The translations under genes were made by a program, and so were the position numbers. A stretch of DNA of 64,000 nucleotides from Streptomyces sp. R28 (GTDB lineage Bacteria > Actinomycetota > Actinomycetes > Streptomycetales > Streptomycetaceae), in the NCBI RefSeq assembly GCF_041052385.1, contig NZ_CP163439.1:7739001-7803000 (forward strand), read 5' to 3'. The notes beneath the pieces were generated by a model. That model worked only from the letters and a program-made list of their open reading frames with translations, did no database searches and was not told where the DNA came from. Of this stretch, positions 50,839 through 59,808 are shown piece by piece. The stretch's first letter is position 1. Each line of letters opens with the position of its first letter.

Positions 50839-50850
50839 CAGAAGTTGTGG
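50839..50850. promoter_or_regulatory. Candidate NrdR box 2
   Basis: CAGAAGTTGTGG, 31 bp (three helical turns) from box 1, the spacing known for paired NrdR boxes. Confidence 0.45.
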
Positions 50851-50958
50851 TCCCCCCGGTCTTCGGACGCTCGGAGATCGCCTATGCTTGGGGCTGCTTC
50901 GAGGGGCCCATGAGGCCCAGCGAGGCTATTGAGTCTGCTGTGAGGAGGGTTGGGAAGT

Positions 50959-51528
50959 ATGCACTGCCCCTTCTGCAGGCACCCCGACAGTCGCGTCGTC
51001 GACAGCCGTACGACCGACGACGGCACGTCGATCCGTAGGCGCCGCCAGTGTCCTGATTGCTCCCGTCGTTTCACGACCGTGGAGACATGCTCACTGATGG
51101 TGATCAAGCGGTCCGGAGTAACCGAGCCATTCAGCCGTACCAAGGTCATCAACGGCGTGCGCAAGGCATGCCAGGGGCGACCTGTCACCGAGGACGCGCT
51201 CGCGCAGCTCGGCCAGCGGGTCGAGGAGGCGGTGCGGGCCACCGGAAGCGCCGAGCTGACCACCCATGACGTAGGGCTGGCCATACTCGGCCCGTTGCAG
51301 GAGCTCGACCTCGTCGCCTATCTGCGATTCGCCTCCGTCTACCGGGCGTTCGACTCGCTCGAGGACTTCGAGGCTGCGATCGCGGAGCTCAGGGAGGCGA
51401 CGGGACGCCCGGCCGCGGACGACGACGACCGCGAAGACGGCGCAGGCACTGTCGCGGGGAGCCAGGAAGACGAGCGCGGGTCCGGAGGGGCTGCACAGGT
51501 CCCCGTGCCCGCCACCGCCGCCGACTGA
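50959..51528 (+). CDS. nrdR: Transcriptional repressor NrdR
   Basis: 189 residues; ATG 50959 after GAGGAGG. Zinc ribbon MHCPFCRHPDSRVVDSR with second Cys pair in RRRQCPDCSRRFTT, then an ATP-cone (VIKRSGVTEPFSRTKVINGV). It senses ATP/dATP and represses ribonucleotide reductase genes. The C-terminal 45 residues are acidic and disordered, longer than in E. coli. nrdJ follows by 163 bases, so the pair is probably co-transcribed. Confidence 0.95.
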   Translation: MHCPFCRHPDSRVVDSRTTDDGTSIRRRRQCPDCSRRFTTVETCSLMVIKRSGVTEPFSRTKVINGVRKACQGRPVTEDALAQLGQRVEEAVRATGSAELTTHDVGLAILGPLQELDLVAYLRFASVYRAFDSLEDFEAAIAELREATGRPAADDDDREDGAGTVAGSQEDERGSGGAAQVPVPATAAD

Positions 51529-51691
51529 GGGCGGGCCGGATCCGGTTCGGACTTCGGATCCGGTCGACAGGCGGCGACGAAAGACCTGTTGCGGGCGGCA
51601 AGCAGAGGGTGCCCGCAGCACCAGACAGAACACCGTGCCACGGGGAACATCGGGGCACTTCAGGGCGTTTTAGCCCGTACAGGGAGGCGGC

Positions 51692-54586
51692 ATGACAGAG
51701 ACGGCGAGCGGTCCGGCACGGAGTTCCCGCGCCAAGGGCACCAAGGCGACCAAGGGACTGCGTATCGAGCGCATCCACACCACCCCTGGCGTGCACCCGT
51801 ACGACGAGGTGGCCTGGGAGCGCCGTGACGTCGTCATGACCAACTGGCGCGACGGCTCGGTCAACTTCGAGCAGCGCGGCGTCGAGTTCCCCGACTTCTG
51901 GTCGGTGAACGCGGTCAACATCGTCACCAGCAAGTACTTCCGGGGCGCCGTCGGCACCCCGCAGCGCGAGGTGAGCCTGAAGCAGCTCATCGACCGCATC
52001 GTGAAGACGTATCGGAAGGCCGGCGAGGACTACAAGTACTTCGCCTCGCCCGCCGACGCCGAGATCTTCGAGCACGAGCTGGCCTACGCCCTCCTGCACC
52101 AGATCTTCAGCTTCAACAGCCCGGTTTGGTTCAACGTCGGCACGCCCCAGCCGCAGCAGGTCTCCGCCTGCTTCATCCTGTCCGTCGACGACTCCATGGA
52201 GTCGATCCTCGACTGGTACAAGGAAGAGGGCATGATCTTCAAGGGCGGCTCCGGCGCCGGCCTGAACCTCTCCCGCATCCGCTCCTCCAAGGAGCTGCTG
52301 TCCTCGGGCGGCAACGCCTCCGGTCCGGTCTCCTTCATGCGCGGTGCCGACGCCTCCGCAGGAACGATCAAGTCGGGTGGTGCCACCCGCCGCGCCGCCA
52401 AGATGGTCATCCTCGACGTCGACCACCCCGACATCGAGGACTTCATCGAGACCAAGGTGAAGGAAGAGGAGAAGATCCGCGCGCTGCGTGACGCGGGCTT
52501 CGACATGGACCTGGGCGGCGACGACATTACGTCCGTCCAGTACCAGAACGCCAACAACTCGGTCCGGGTGAACGACACGTTCATGAAGGCCGTGGAGTCG
52601 GGCGGCAAGTTCGGCCTCACGTCCCGCATGACCGGCGAGGTCATCGAAGAGGTCGACGCCAAGGTGCTGTTCCGCAAGATGGCGGAAGCCGCCTGGGCCT
52701 GCGCCGACCCGGGCATCCAGTACGACGACACCATCAACCACTGGCACACCTGCCCGGAGTCCGGCCGTATCAACGGCTCGAACCCCTGCAGCGAGTACAT
52801 GCACCTGGACAACACGTCCTGCAACCTCGCCTCGCTGAACCTGATGAAGTTCCTGAAGGACGACGGCAAGGGCAACCAGTCCTTCGAGGTCGAGCGCTTC
52901 GCCAAGGTCGTCGAGCTCGTCATCACCGCGATGGACATCTCCATCTGCTTCGCGGACTTCCCGACGCAGAAGATCGGTGAGAACACGCGCGCGTTCCGCC
53001 AGCTCGGCATCGGCTACGCCAACCTCGGCGCCCTGCTGATGGCGACCGGCCACGCGTACGACTCCGACGGCGGCCGCGCCCTCGCCGGGGCCATCACCTC
53101 CCTGATGACCGGCACGTCGTACAAGCGCTCCGCCGAACTTGCCGCGGTCGTCGGCCCGTACGACGGTTACGCCCGCAACGCCCAGCCGCACCAGCGCGTC
53201 ATGAAGCAGCACTCCGACGCCAACGCCGTGGCCGTCCGCATGGACGACCTGGACACGCCGGTGTGGGCCGCCGCCACGGAGGCCTGGCAGGACGTGCTGC
53301 GCCTCGGTGAGAAGAACGGTTTCCGTAACTCTCAGGCGTCCGTCATCGCCCCGACCGGCACCATCGGTCTGGCTATGTCCTGCGACACCACCGGTCTTGA
53401 GCCCGACCTCGCGCTGGTCAAGTTCAAGAAGCTGGTCGGCGGCGGCTCGATGCAGATCGTCAACGGCACCGTCCCGCAGGCCCTGCGCCGCCTGGGCTAC
53501 CAGGAGGAGCAGATCGAGGCGATCGTCGCCCACATCGCCGATCACGGCAATGTCGTCGACGCCCCCGGCCTCAAGCACGAGCACTACGAGGTGTTCGACT
53601 GCGCCATGGGCGAGCGCTCCATCTCCGCGATGGGCCATGTCCGCATGATGGCCGCGATCCAGCCGTGGATCTCCGGCGCCCTGTCCAAGACGGTCAACAT
53701 GCCGGAGTCGGCGACCGTCGAGGAGGTCGAGGAGATCTACTTCGAGGCCTGGAAGCTGGGCGTCAAGGCGCTCGCCATCTACCGCGACAACTGCAAGGTC
53801 GGCCAGCCCCTCTCCGCCAAAACCAAGGAGAAGGAGAAGACCGAGATCACGGAGAAGGCCGAAGCCACCATCCGCGAGACGGTCGAGAAGGTCGTCGAGT
53901 ACCGCCCTGTCCGCAAGCGCCTTCCCAAGGGTCGTCCCGGCATCACGACGTCCTTCACGGTCGGCGGGGCCGAGGGTTACATGACGGCCAACTCCTACCC
54001 GGACGACGGTCTCGGCGAGGTCTTCCTGAAGATGTCCAAGCAGGGCTCGACGCTCGCGGGCATGATGGACGCGTTCTCGATCGCCGTCTCTGTGGGTCTG
54101 CAGTACGGCGTGCCGCTTGAGACGTACGTCTCGAAGTTCACCAACATGCGCTTCGAGCCGGCCGGCATGACGGACGACCCGGACGTGCGGATGGCGCAGT
54201 CGATCGTCGACTACATCTTCCGCCGCCTGGCGCTCGACTTCCTGCCCTTCGAGACGCGTTCCGCGCTCGGCATCCACTCCGCCGAGGAGCGTCAGCGCCA
54301 CCTGGAGACGGGTTCGTACGAGCCGTCCGAGGACGAGGTCGACGTCGAGGGCCTGGCCCAGTCGGCGCCGCGCGCCCAGGAGCTGAAGGCCGTCGCCACC
54401 CCGAAGGCCGACGCCGAGACGGCCAAGCCCGCTCCGCAGCAGGCGCACACCAGCGCCGAGCTGGTGGAGATGCAGCTGGGTATCCAGGCCGACGCTCCGC
54501 TGTGCTTCTCCTGCGGTACGAAGATGCAGCGGGCCGGTTCCTGCTACATCTGCGAGGGCTGCGGGTCGACCAGCGGCTGCAGCTGA
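51692..54586 (+). CDS. nrdJ: Vitamin B12-dependent ribonucleotide reductase NrdJ
   Basis: Class II (adenosylcobalamin) reductase, 964 residues; makes deoxyribonucleotides without oxygen need. The active region is INGSNPCSEYMHLDNTSCNL, with further finger-loop motifs QASVIAPTGTIGLAM. The C-terminal redox/zinc tail is CFSCGTKMQRAGSCYICEGC. A Lys/Glu-rich linker (about residues 705-735) precedes the last conserved block, as in other actinobacterial NrdJ. ATG 51692 follows AGGGAGG. It ends at a strong terminator. Confidence 0.97.
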   Translation: MTETASGPARSSRAKGTKATKGLRIERIHTTPGVHPYDEVAWERRDVVMTNWRDGSVNFEQRGVEFPDFWSVNAVNIVTSKYFRGAVGTPQREVSLKQLIDRIVKTYRKAGEDYKYFASPADAEIFEHELAYALLHQIFSFNSPVWFNVGTPQPQQVSACFILSVDDSMESILDWYKEEGMIFKGGSGAGLNLSRIRSSKELLSSGGNASGPVSFMRGADASAGTIKSGGATRRAAKMVILDVDHPDIEDFIETKVKEEEKIRALRDAGFDMDLGGDDITSVQYQNANNSVRVNDTFMKAVESGGKFGLTSRMTGEVIEEVDAKVLFRKMAEAAWACADPGIQYDDTINHWHTCPESGRINGSNPCSEYMHLDNTSCNLASLNLMKFLKDDGKGNQSFEVERFAKVVELVITAMDISICFADFPTQKIGENTRAFRQLGIGYANLGALLMATGHAYDSDGGRALAGAITSLMTGTSYKRSAELAAVVGPYDGYARNAQPHQRVMKQHSDANAVAVRMDDLDTPVWAAATEAWQDVLRLGEKNGFRNSQASVIAPTGTIGLAMSCDTTGLEPDLALVKFKKLVGGGSMQIVNGTVPQALRRLGYQEEQIEAIVAHIADHGNVVDAPGLKHEHYEVFDCAMGERSISAMGHVRMMAAIQPWISGALSKTVNMPESATVEEVEEIYFEAWKLGVKALAIYRDNCKVGQPLSAKTKEKEKTEITEKAEATIRETVEKVVEYRPVRKRLPKGRPGITTSFTVGGAEGYMTANSYPDDGLGEVFLKMSKQGSTLAGMMDAFSIAVSVGLQYGVPLETYVSKFTNMRFEPAGMTDDPDVRMAQSIVDYIFRRLALDFLPFETRSALGIHSAEERQRHLETGSYEPSEDEVDVEGLAQSAPRAQELKAVATPKADAETAKPAPQQAHTSAELVEMQLGIQADAPLCFSCGTKMQRAGSCYICEGCGSTSGCS

Positions 54587-54648
54587 CGCCGCGGGGCCTG
54601 GCCCCGAACGTCGGGTAGCCCTTGAGTGGCCCTGACGCAAGTCACACG

Positions 54649-54681
54649 AGAGGGGCGCCGACCATGTGTCGGCGCCCCTCT
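54649..54681. terminator. Bidirectional terminator between nrdJ and terD
   Basis: Perfect 14-bp stem (54649-54662 with 54668-54681), 5-base loop, between convergent stops at 54586 and 54718. Confidence 0.9.
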
Positions 54682-54717
54682 TCGTCGTAGTATCCCCGCG
54701 AGCCCGCGAACCGACTG

Positions 54718-55251
54718 TCAGGACTGGCGGGTCCTGCCCATGGTCGCCGTGAACGTCGCCGGGTCGTCCTCGAAACCGTGGATGCCGGCGTGGAAGTCCC
54801 ACGAGCTCGACCCTTGACGTACGAACTCCGCGACCGTGGCCGCCGTCGAGCCGAGGACACCGCCGAAGTCGTCCTCGGCCATGACGGTGTAGCCCTCGCG
54901 GATGCGCAGGGCCGGCTTGATGACGCTGACGAAGGTGCGCGTCGCGGGGCGCTGCTGGATCACGACTCCGACCAGCACGCGCGCGTACCGGCTGTCGAGC
55001 CGGTCGAGCTCCACGGTCATGACCTCGTCCCAGCCGAAGCCCTTGCCGTCCCTGCTGTCCCGGTTGAGATAGATGGTGCCGTCGGGAGAGCGGCTGTCGA
55101 AGTGCACCACATAGGCGGGATCGCCGTACGGATCGCTCGCCAGGTACGTCGCGGCGACGAGGTCCAGGTCGGTGGGCGGCTGCCCAGCGGGACTCGGGTC
55201 CCACTTGACAGAGATTTCGACTTTCTGGATCCCCTTGTTGATGGCGTTCAC
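54718..55251 (-). CDS. TerD family stress/tellurium-resistance protein
   Basis: 177 residues from GTG 55251, GGGGAAG upstream. TerD fold with two calcium-binding faces: DLDLVAATYL, VVHFDSRSPDG, LNRDSRDGKGFGWDEV and VLVGVVIQQ. Typical TerD proteins are about 190 residues. In Streptomyces these act in stress and differentiation and often appear singly, as here, without the full ter operon. Divergent from the YdbC-like gene. Confidence 0.85.
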   Translation of the reverse strand: MNAINKGIQKVEISVKWDPSPAGQPPTDLDLVAATYLASDPYGDPAYVVHFDSRSPDGTIYLNRDSRDGKGFGWDEVMTVELDRLDSRYARVLVGVVIQQRPATRTFVSVIKPALRIREGYTVMAEDDFGGVLGSTAATVAEFVRQGSSSWDFHAGIHGFEDDPATFTATMGRTRQS

Positions 55252-55395
55252 CAGGCTTCCCCTTCCCCGTTCCGCGTATGCCCTCTGCCCGAACTGCCCA
55301 GCAGGCAAGGCCGATTGTCCATCCTGCCACGCGCGCGGGAGCGCGCGCCGGGGAGCTCTCCTGTCGAGCGTGACCGACGCCACGCTCCGTGGCCT

Positions 55396-55401
55396 TACCA
55401 T
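55396..55401 (+). promoter_or_regulatory. -10 element, leaderless, deciding the GTG start
   Basis: TACCAT ends 6 bases before GTG 55408. The ATG at 55400 that it contains is out of frame. Confidence 0.5.
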
Positions 55402-55407
55402 GGCGCG

Positions 55408-56013
55408 GTGCTGGTCAAGTGGATTCGCTGCACCGTGGTGGACCGCCGCGGCTTCGAGCGGGGGCAGCGAAAATGGGCGGGGCTTCTGGGGGAGCCGGGG
55501 TTTCGGGGACAGGGGGGTGGCTGGAGCCGGGGGCGGCAGGGGGTGGTGCACGTCTTCTCGTTCTGGGAGAGCCGTTCCTTCTACGACTCCTTCATGGCCC
55601 GTTCCCACGACAGGCTGGCGGCGGCCCAGTCGGGCACCTACAAGGACATACAGGTCAAACTCTTCGACTACCGCTTCGACGTGAAGACCGGCTTCGAGCC
55701 GCGCTTCACCGACGCGGACCTCGTCCGAGTGGCACACTGCCGTGTCCACGAGGAGCGCGCCGAACACTTCACGCTCATGCAGGAGAAGGTCTGGAACCCC
55801 GCGATGGCCGGTTCCCCGGGCATGATCCGCGGACTGTTCGGTGAGGCGCCCGGCCATGAGTTCCTGGTGCTGTCGATGTGGCGGTCGGCCGCGGAGCACG
55901 GCAAGTACCGCACGGAGCGTGTGGAGCGGTTGGCCCTGCGAGCCCAGACGGAGGCGGACGTCGCGGCCCTTACGGGTGACATCGTGGAGCTCGAACCGAC
56001 CTGGACGGTTTGA
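55408..56013 (+). CDS. YdbC/DUF4937-like protein
   Basis: 201 residues in two similar halves of about 95 residues, each a ferredoxin-like fold: MLVKWIRCTVVDRRGFERGQ with WAGL, then VRVAHCRVHEERAEHFTLMQ with VWNPAM. The pattern fits DUF4937/YdbC proteins, which are of unknown function and resemble antibiotic-biosynthesis monooxygenase domains without clear catalytic residues. GTG 55408 is selected from the leaderless promoter and frame. Upstream in-frame sequence overlaps terD on the other strand. Confidence 0.75.
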   Translation: MLVKWIRCTVVDRRGFERGQRKWAGLLGEPGFRGQGGGWSRGRQGVVHVFSFWESRSFYDSFMARSHDRLAAAQSGTYKDIQVKLFDYRFDVKTGFEPRFTDADLVRVAHCRVHEERAEHFTLMQEKVWNPAMAGSPGMIRGLFGEAPGHEFLVLSMWRSAAEHGKYRTERVERLALRAQTEADVAALTGDIVELEPTWTV

Positions 56014-56120
56014 ATTCCGGACCCGTTAGACGTGCGCCTTTATGTGACTCGTGGCGCAGGAAATGTGTGACCTACGCCGTATGGAGCCCGTACGAGTGCT
56101 CGATCAGTCGTCACTCGATC

Positions 56121-56126
56121 TAGGGT
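56121..56126 (+). promoter_or_regulatory. -10 element, leaderless
   Basis: TAGGGT ends 6 bases before ATG 56133. Confidence 0.5.
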
Positions 56127-56132
56127 TTCGGC

Positions 56133-56792
56133 ATGGCACGACCACGGCGCATCGTCCTTGTCCGGCACGGCGAGTCAACGGGCAATGTTGATGACACTGT
56201 GTACGAGCGTGAACCCGACCATGCCCTGGCCCTGACCGAGCAGGGCTGGCGGCAGGCCGAGGAGACGGGTAAACGGCTGCGGGAGGTGTTCGGACGCGAG
56301 CGCGTCAGCGTGTACGTCTCGCCCTACCGTCGTACGCACGAAACACTGCGCGCCTTCCACCTGGATCCCGAGCTCATACGGGTGCGTGAGGAGCCCCGGC
56401 TGCGTGAGCAGGACTGGGGGAACTGGCAGGACTGCGACGACGTACGCCTCCAGAAGTCCTACCGGGACGCCTACGGCCACTTCTTCTACCGCTTCGCCCA
56501 GGGCGAGTCCGGCGCCGACGTGTACGACCGGGTCGGTGGCTTCCTGGAGAGCCTGTACCGCAGTTTCGAGGCGCCCGATCACCCGCCGAACGTGCTGCTG
56601 GTGACACATGGCCTGGCGATGCGGCTGTTCTGCATGCGCTGGTTCCACTGGACGGTCGCGGAATTCGAATCGCTGTCGAATCCGGGGAACGCGGAGATGC
56701 GGATGCTCGTTCTCGGGGACGACGGCAAGTACACACTTGACCGGCCTTTCGAACGTTGGCGAGATCCGGAACCGTACGGGATCACCGGATAG
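56133..56792 (+). CDS. Histidine phosphatase (phosphoglycerate mutase) family protein
   Basis: 219 residues. The phosphohistidine motif is VLVRHGESTGN (His12), second conserved Arg in SPYRRTHET, Glu in REQDWGN, and His in LLVTHGLAMRL. Family members dephosphorylate small phosphates or proteins; the substrate is unknown. The next gene starts 12 bases later, so they are probably one transcript. Leaderless promoter. Confidence 0.9.
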   Translation: MARPRRIVLVRHGESTGNVDDTVYEREPDHALALTEQGWRQAEETGKRLREVFGRERVSVYVSPYRRTHETLRAFHLDPELIRVREEPRLREQDWGNWQDCDDVRLQKSYRDAYGHFFYRFAQGESGADVYDRVGGFLESLYRSFEAPDHPPNVLLVTHGLAMRLFCMRWFHWTVAEFESLSNPGNAEMRMLVLGDDGKYTLDRPFERWRDPEPYGITG

Positions 56793-56804
56793 AGTGGCAG
56801 AGCG

Positions 56805-57710
56805 ATGACCGCTGACTCCTCTCCCGAAGGGCGCCTGGACCGCGCCCTCGCCAGCCTGCGCGGACTCGCGGTGGGGGACGCGCTGGGCTCGCAGTTCTTC
56901 GTGCCGGCGAACTATCCGCTGCTGAAGCGTCGCGAACTGCCATCCGGCCCCTGGCAGTGGACGGACGACACGGAGATGGCCTGTTCCGTGGTCGCGGTCC
57001 TGGCCGTCGACCACTGCATCGACCAGGACGTTCTGGCTCGCTCTTTCGCCGAGCACCACGACTTCGACCGTGGCTACGGCCCTGCGGTCAACCGGCTGCT
57101 GCGTTTGGTCCGGGAGGGTGGGGACTGGCGGGAGCTCTCGGCCGCGCTCTTCAACGGACAGGGGTCCTGGGGCAACGGCGCCGCGATGCGGATCGCTCCC
57201 CTGGGGGCTTGGTACGCGGACGACCCGGAGCAGGCGACCCACCAGGCCGAGATCTCGGCCTACCCCACGCATCAGCACCGCGAAGCCGTCGTCGGCGCCA
57301 TGGCCGTCGCCGCGGCTGCCGCGCTGGCTGCTGCGCCCGGTGGTCCGCCGAGCCCTGAATCGCTCCTCGACGATGTCGTCGCTCTCGTCCCGAAGAGTGC
57401 GGTCGGCGCGGGACTACGGCGCGCCCGGGACATGCTCGACTACGGCGACGCGGCCACGGTCGCGGCCGTTCTGGGCTGCGGGCGGCGTACGACGGCCCAC
57501 GACACGGTGCCCTTCGCGCTCTGGTCGGCCGCGCGTGCTCTCGGTGACTACGAGCAGGCCTTCTGGACGACCGCGCAGGTCGGCGGAGACGTGGACACCA
57601 CGTGCGCCATCGTGGGCGGAGTGATCGGCTCCGGGAAGGCGGGGTCGGTGCCGACCGAGTGGGTGGCGCGTACCGAGGCCTTGCCGGAGTGGGTTCCGAC
57701 GTCGGCGTAG
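56805..57710 (+). CDS. ADP-ribosylglycohydrolase family protein
   Basis: 301 residues, DraG/ARH fold. Metal-binding motifs are GLAVGDALGSQF near the start, WTDDTEMA about residue 50, and GGDVDTTCAIVGGVIG about residue 265. It removes ADP-ribose from proteins, nucleic acids or small molecules; no ADP-ribosyltransferase gene is nearby. It follows the phosphatase by 12 bases; TAGAGT lies 9 bases before the ATG and may give an extra start. Confidence 0.9.
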   Translation: MTADSSPEGRLDRALASLRGLAVGDALGSQFFVPANYPLLKRRELPSGPWQWTDDTEMACSVVAVLAVDHCIDQDVLARSFAEHHDFDRGYGPAVNRLLRLVREGGDWRELSAALFNGQGSWGNGAAMRIAPLGAWYADDPEQATHQAEISAYPTHQHREAVVGAMAVAAAAALAAAPGGPPSPESLLDDVVALVPKSAVGAGLRRARDMLDYGDAATVAAVLGCGRRTTAHDTVPFALWSAARALGDYEQAFWTTAQVGGDVDTTCAIVGGVIGSGKAGSVPTEWVARTEALPEWVPTSA

Positions 57711-58075
57711 CGCAGTTCCTCGGCCCTGAGCGAATCCGAGCCTTGTCGGAATCTCAAATAACTTTCTGTGCATGCCGGGAACTCTGCGTGACCGCAGGTC
57801 CGTTGTCGTGGCAGTTGGTGTGCGAGCGCCGGGGCCGCACACACAGGTGACACGCGAGGGGCACAGGGGGTGGAGCCATGGAGCTCATGTCGGTGCTGGG
57901 CCTGCTGTTCGCGGCGGCCGCTGCGGCGTCGGGCAGGCTCCGGCTTTCCTGTGCTGCCGGAGCCTGCCCGGCGGCGGTCTCCGTGAGGGTGGTGCGGGTG
58001 ATCGGCTCGTCGTCCCCGTCATCGGTCCCCCTGACGGGATCCGGCCACCCGCGGCCCTTCGCGGGCCCGGCCGGT
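57711..58075. other. Gene-free gap between convergent genes
   Basis: 365 bases with the hairpin at 57930-57970. A frame from ATG 57878 after GGGGGTGGAG looks like a signal peptide at first (MELMSVLGLLFAAAAAASG) but soon becomes antisense to the transporter and spans the terminator; not called. Confidence 0.5.
57930..57970. terminator. Hairpin after the MFS transporter gene
   Basis: Perfect 15-bp stem (57930-57944 with 57956-57970), 11-base loop, 105 bases beyond the transporter stop. Confidence 0.7.
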
Positions 58076-59623
58076 TCAGCCGGCCATCGGACCCGACGTC
58101 CCGGCGAGGGCATCCAGGTCGCTCTTGCGGACCCGGATCACCAGCCAAGCGGTAGCCAGGGCGAGTACGGCCATCGCAGCGGCCGCCACAAAGCCCGTCG
58201 AGATGCCCTGTGTGAGCACCTCGTGACCCCACGGGCCGGGCAGTTGCTGGGTTTTGGCGAACTCCGCCTTCTGCTCGGCAGACCCCTCCGCCATGAACTT
58301 CGGCAACTGCTTCTCGGCCTCGTCCTTGCTGGCCGATCCGAACACCGTCGTCAGGATGGACAGGCCGAGCGAACCACCCACCTGCTGCGTGGCGTTGAGC
58401 AGCCCGGACGCGGCACCGGCCTCGTGCTGGGCGACGCCGGAGACCGCGGTGAGCGTCAGCGTCACGAAGTTCAGGCCCATGCCGAAGCCGAAGGCCAGCA
58501 TCGGCCCGAGCACTCCGCCCACGTACGAGCTGTCGGCGCTGATCAGGGTCTGCCAGGCAAGCCCGATCGCCGTCAGTGCCGAGCCCGCGAGCATGAACGG
58601 CTTGGGGCCGAGCACCGGCAGGAAGCGCTGCGACAGGCCCGCGCCCAGCGCGATCACGACCGTCACCGGCAGGAAGGCGAGACCGGCCTCGATCGGGCTG
58701 TACTGCAGCACGTTCTGCACGAAGAGCACGATGTAGAAGAACATCCCGAACATCGCCGCAGCGAGGCTCAGCATGATCACATACGTGCCCGAGCGGTTGC
58801 GGTCGGCGAACATCCTGAGCGGGGTTATGGGTTCCTTGGCCCGCGACTCGATGAACGCGAAGGTCAGCAGAAGGGCCACTGCGGCGCCGAAGGACCCGAT
58901 CGTCAGGTTGTCCCGCCAGCCCTCGTCCGCCGCGCGGATGAAGCCGTAGACCAGGGACGCCATGCCTGCCGTCGAGGTCAGTGCGCCAGCGATGTCGAAG
59001 CGGCCGCTGTGCCGTTCGGACTCGCTGATGTACAGCGGCGTGAGCACGGCGATCACGATGCCGATCGGTACGTTGACGAAGAGCACCCACCGCCAGTCGA
59101 GCCACTCGGTGAGCATGCCGCCCGCGAGCAGACCGATGGCGCCACCGCCTGCGGAGACGGCGGCGAAGACACCGAACGCGCGGTTGCGTTCCGGGCCTTC
59201 GGGGAACGTGGTGGTGATGAGCGCCAGCGAAGTGGGCGAAGCGATCGCGCCACCGACGCCTTGGAGTACGCGCGCGGCCAGCAACTGCCAGGGTTCCTGG
59301 GCGAGTCCGCCGAGGAGCGAGGCGAGAGTGAACAGCAGGATGCCGGCCATGAACACACGGCGGCGGCCCAGGATGTCACCGGCCCGGCCGCCGAGCAGCA
59401 GCAGACCGCCGAAGGTGAGTGTGTAGGCGCTGACGACCCAGGTGAGGTCGGTGGTGCTGAACTTGAGCGCGTCTTGAATGTGCGGGAGTGCAATGTTCAC
59501 AATCGTCGCGTCGAGTACCACCATGAGTTGGCAGGCCGCGATGACGGTGAGTGCGATGCCGGGATGTCCTTCCCGGCGGGCCGCACCTGGTTTCTGGTCC
59601 TTGATCAACTGAGAGGTTGTCAC
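58076..59623 (-). CDS. DHA2 family MFS drug transporter
   Basis: 515 residues, 14 membrane segments predicted by eye. Signature motifs: LDATIVNIALP in helix 1, motif A GGRAGDILGRRR between helices 2 and 3, and the antiporter motif near helix 5 (GGGAIGLLAGGMLTEWLDWR). Proton-driven export of drugs or dyes, similar to EmrB/QacA. GTG 59623, GGGGGA upstream. A -35 TTGACG (plus-strand complement at 59671-59676) and the TetR operator between it and the gene imply repression. Confidence 0.92.
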   Translation of the reverse strand: MTTSQLIKDQKPGAARREGHPGIALTVIAACQLMVVLDATIVNIALPHIQDALKFSTTDLTWVVSAYTLTFGGLLLLGGRAGDILGRRRVFMAGILLFTLASLLGGLAQEPWQLLAARVLQGVGGAIASPTSLALITTTFPEGPERNRAFGVFAAVSAGGGAIGLLAGGMLTEWLDWRWVLFVNVPIGIVIAVLTPLYISESERHSGRFDIAGALTSTAGMASLVYGFIRAADEGWRDNLTIGSFGAAVALLLTFAFIESRAKEPITPLRMFADRNRSGTYVIMLSLAAAMFGMFFYIVLFVQNVLQYSPIEAGLAFLPVTVVIALGAGLSQRFLPVLGPKPFMLAGSALTAIGLAWQTLISADSSYVGGVLGPMLAFGFGMGLNFVTLTLTAVSGVAQHEAGAASGLLNATQQVGGSLGLSILTTVFGSASKDEAEKQLPKFMAEGSAEQKAEFAKTQQLPGPWGHEVLTQGISTGFVAAAAMAVLALATAWLVIRVRKSDLDALAGTSGPMAG

Positions 59624-59646
59624 TATAGGTCCCCCACAAGTGCCTT

Positions 59647-59666
59647 AGTGAACGCTCGCGTTCACT
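59647..59666. promoter_or_regulatory. TetR operator 1 of the MFS/TetR pair
   Basis: AGTGAACGC/GCGTTCACT, perfect 9-base arms around a 2-base centre. It falls between the -35 and the start of the transporter transcript. Confidence 0.85.
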
Positions 59667-59694
59667 GTCGCGTCAACCGTAGTGAGTCCCCAGT

Positions 59695-59714
59695 AGTGAA
59701 CGCAAGCGTTCACT
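59695..59714. promoter_or_regulatory. TetR operator 2 of the MFS/TetR pair
   Basis: The same 9-base arms around AA, centred 48 bp from operator 1; both sites differ only in the centre. Confidence 0.85.
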
Positions 59715-59808
59715 GATGTCGTCATCGCGCGTTGTATTCCCCGCAGTTGCCGCGCGATGCCCCGTGTCCCCGGAATCCCTGCTTCCCTTGTTCGTTGGAG
59801 ACGCCCAG

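Larger units (their letters stand above)
50468..50958. other. Rest of the lexA/nrdR intergenic region
   Basis: The gap lexA-nrdR is 566 bases. It holds the lexA promoter at the left and two NrdR-box-like sites at 50808-50850. No adenosylcobalamin riboswitch was recognised. Short arginine-rich frames here are not supported. Confidence 0.5.

Noticed and set aside
50393..51691. Adenosylcobalamin riboswitch for nrdR-nrdJ
   Set aside because: No B12-box-like sequence was found in the leader or in the 163-base gap between the genes.
51389..55330. 1313-codon open frame on the minus strand
   Set aside because: It is antisense to nrdJ and nrdR; such frames arise from high-GC codon use. The sequence is His/Val/Gly/Asp-rich with no domain, and only the terD part in another start is real.
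57878..59716. 612-codon plus-strand frame beginning with a signal-like peptide
   Set aside because: Runs through the hairpin at 57930 and then antisense to the MFS gene; no homology.
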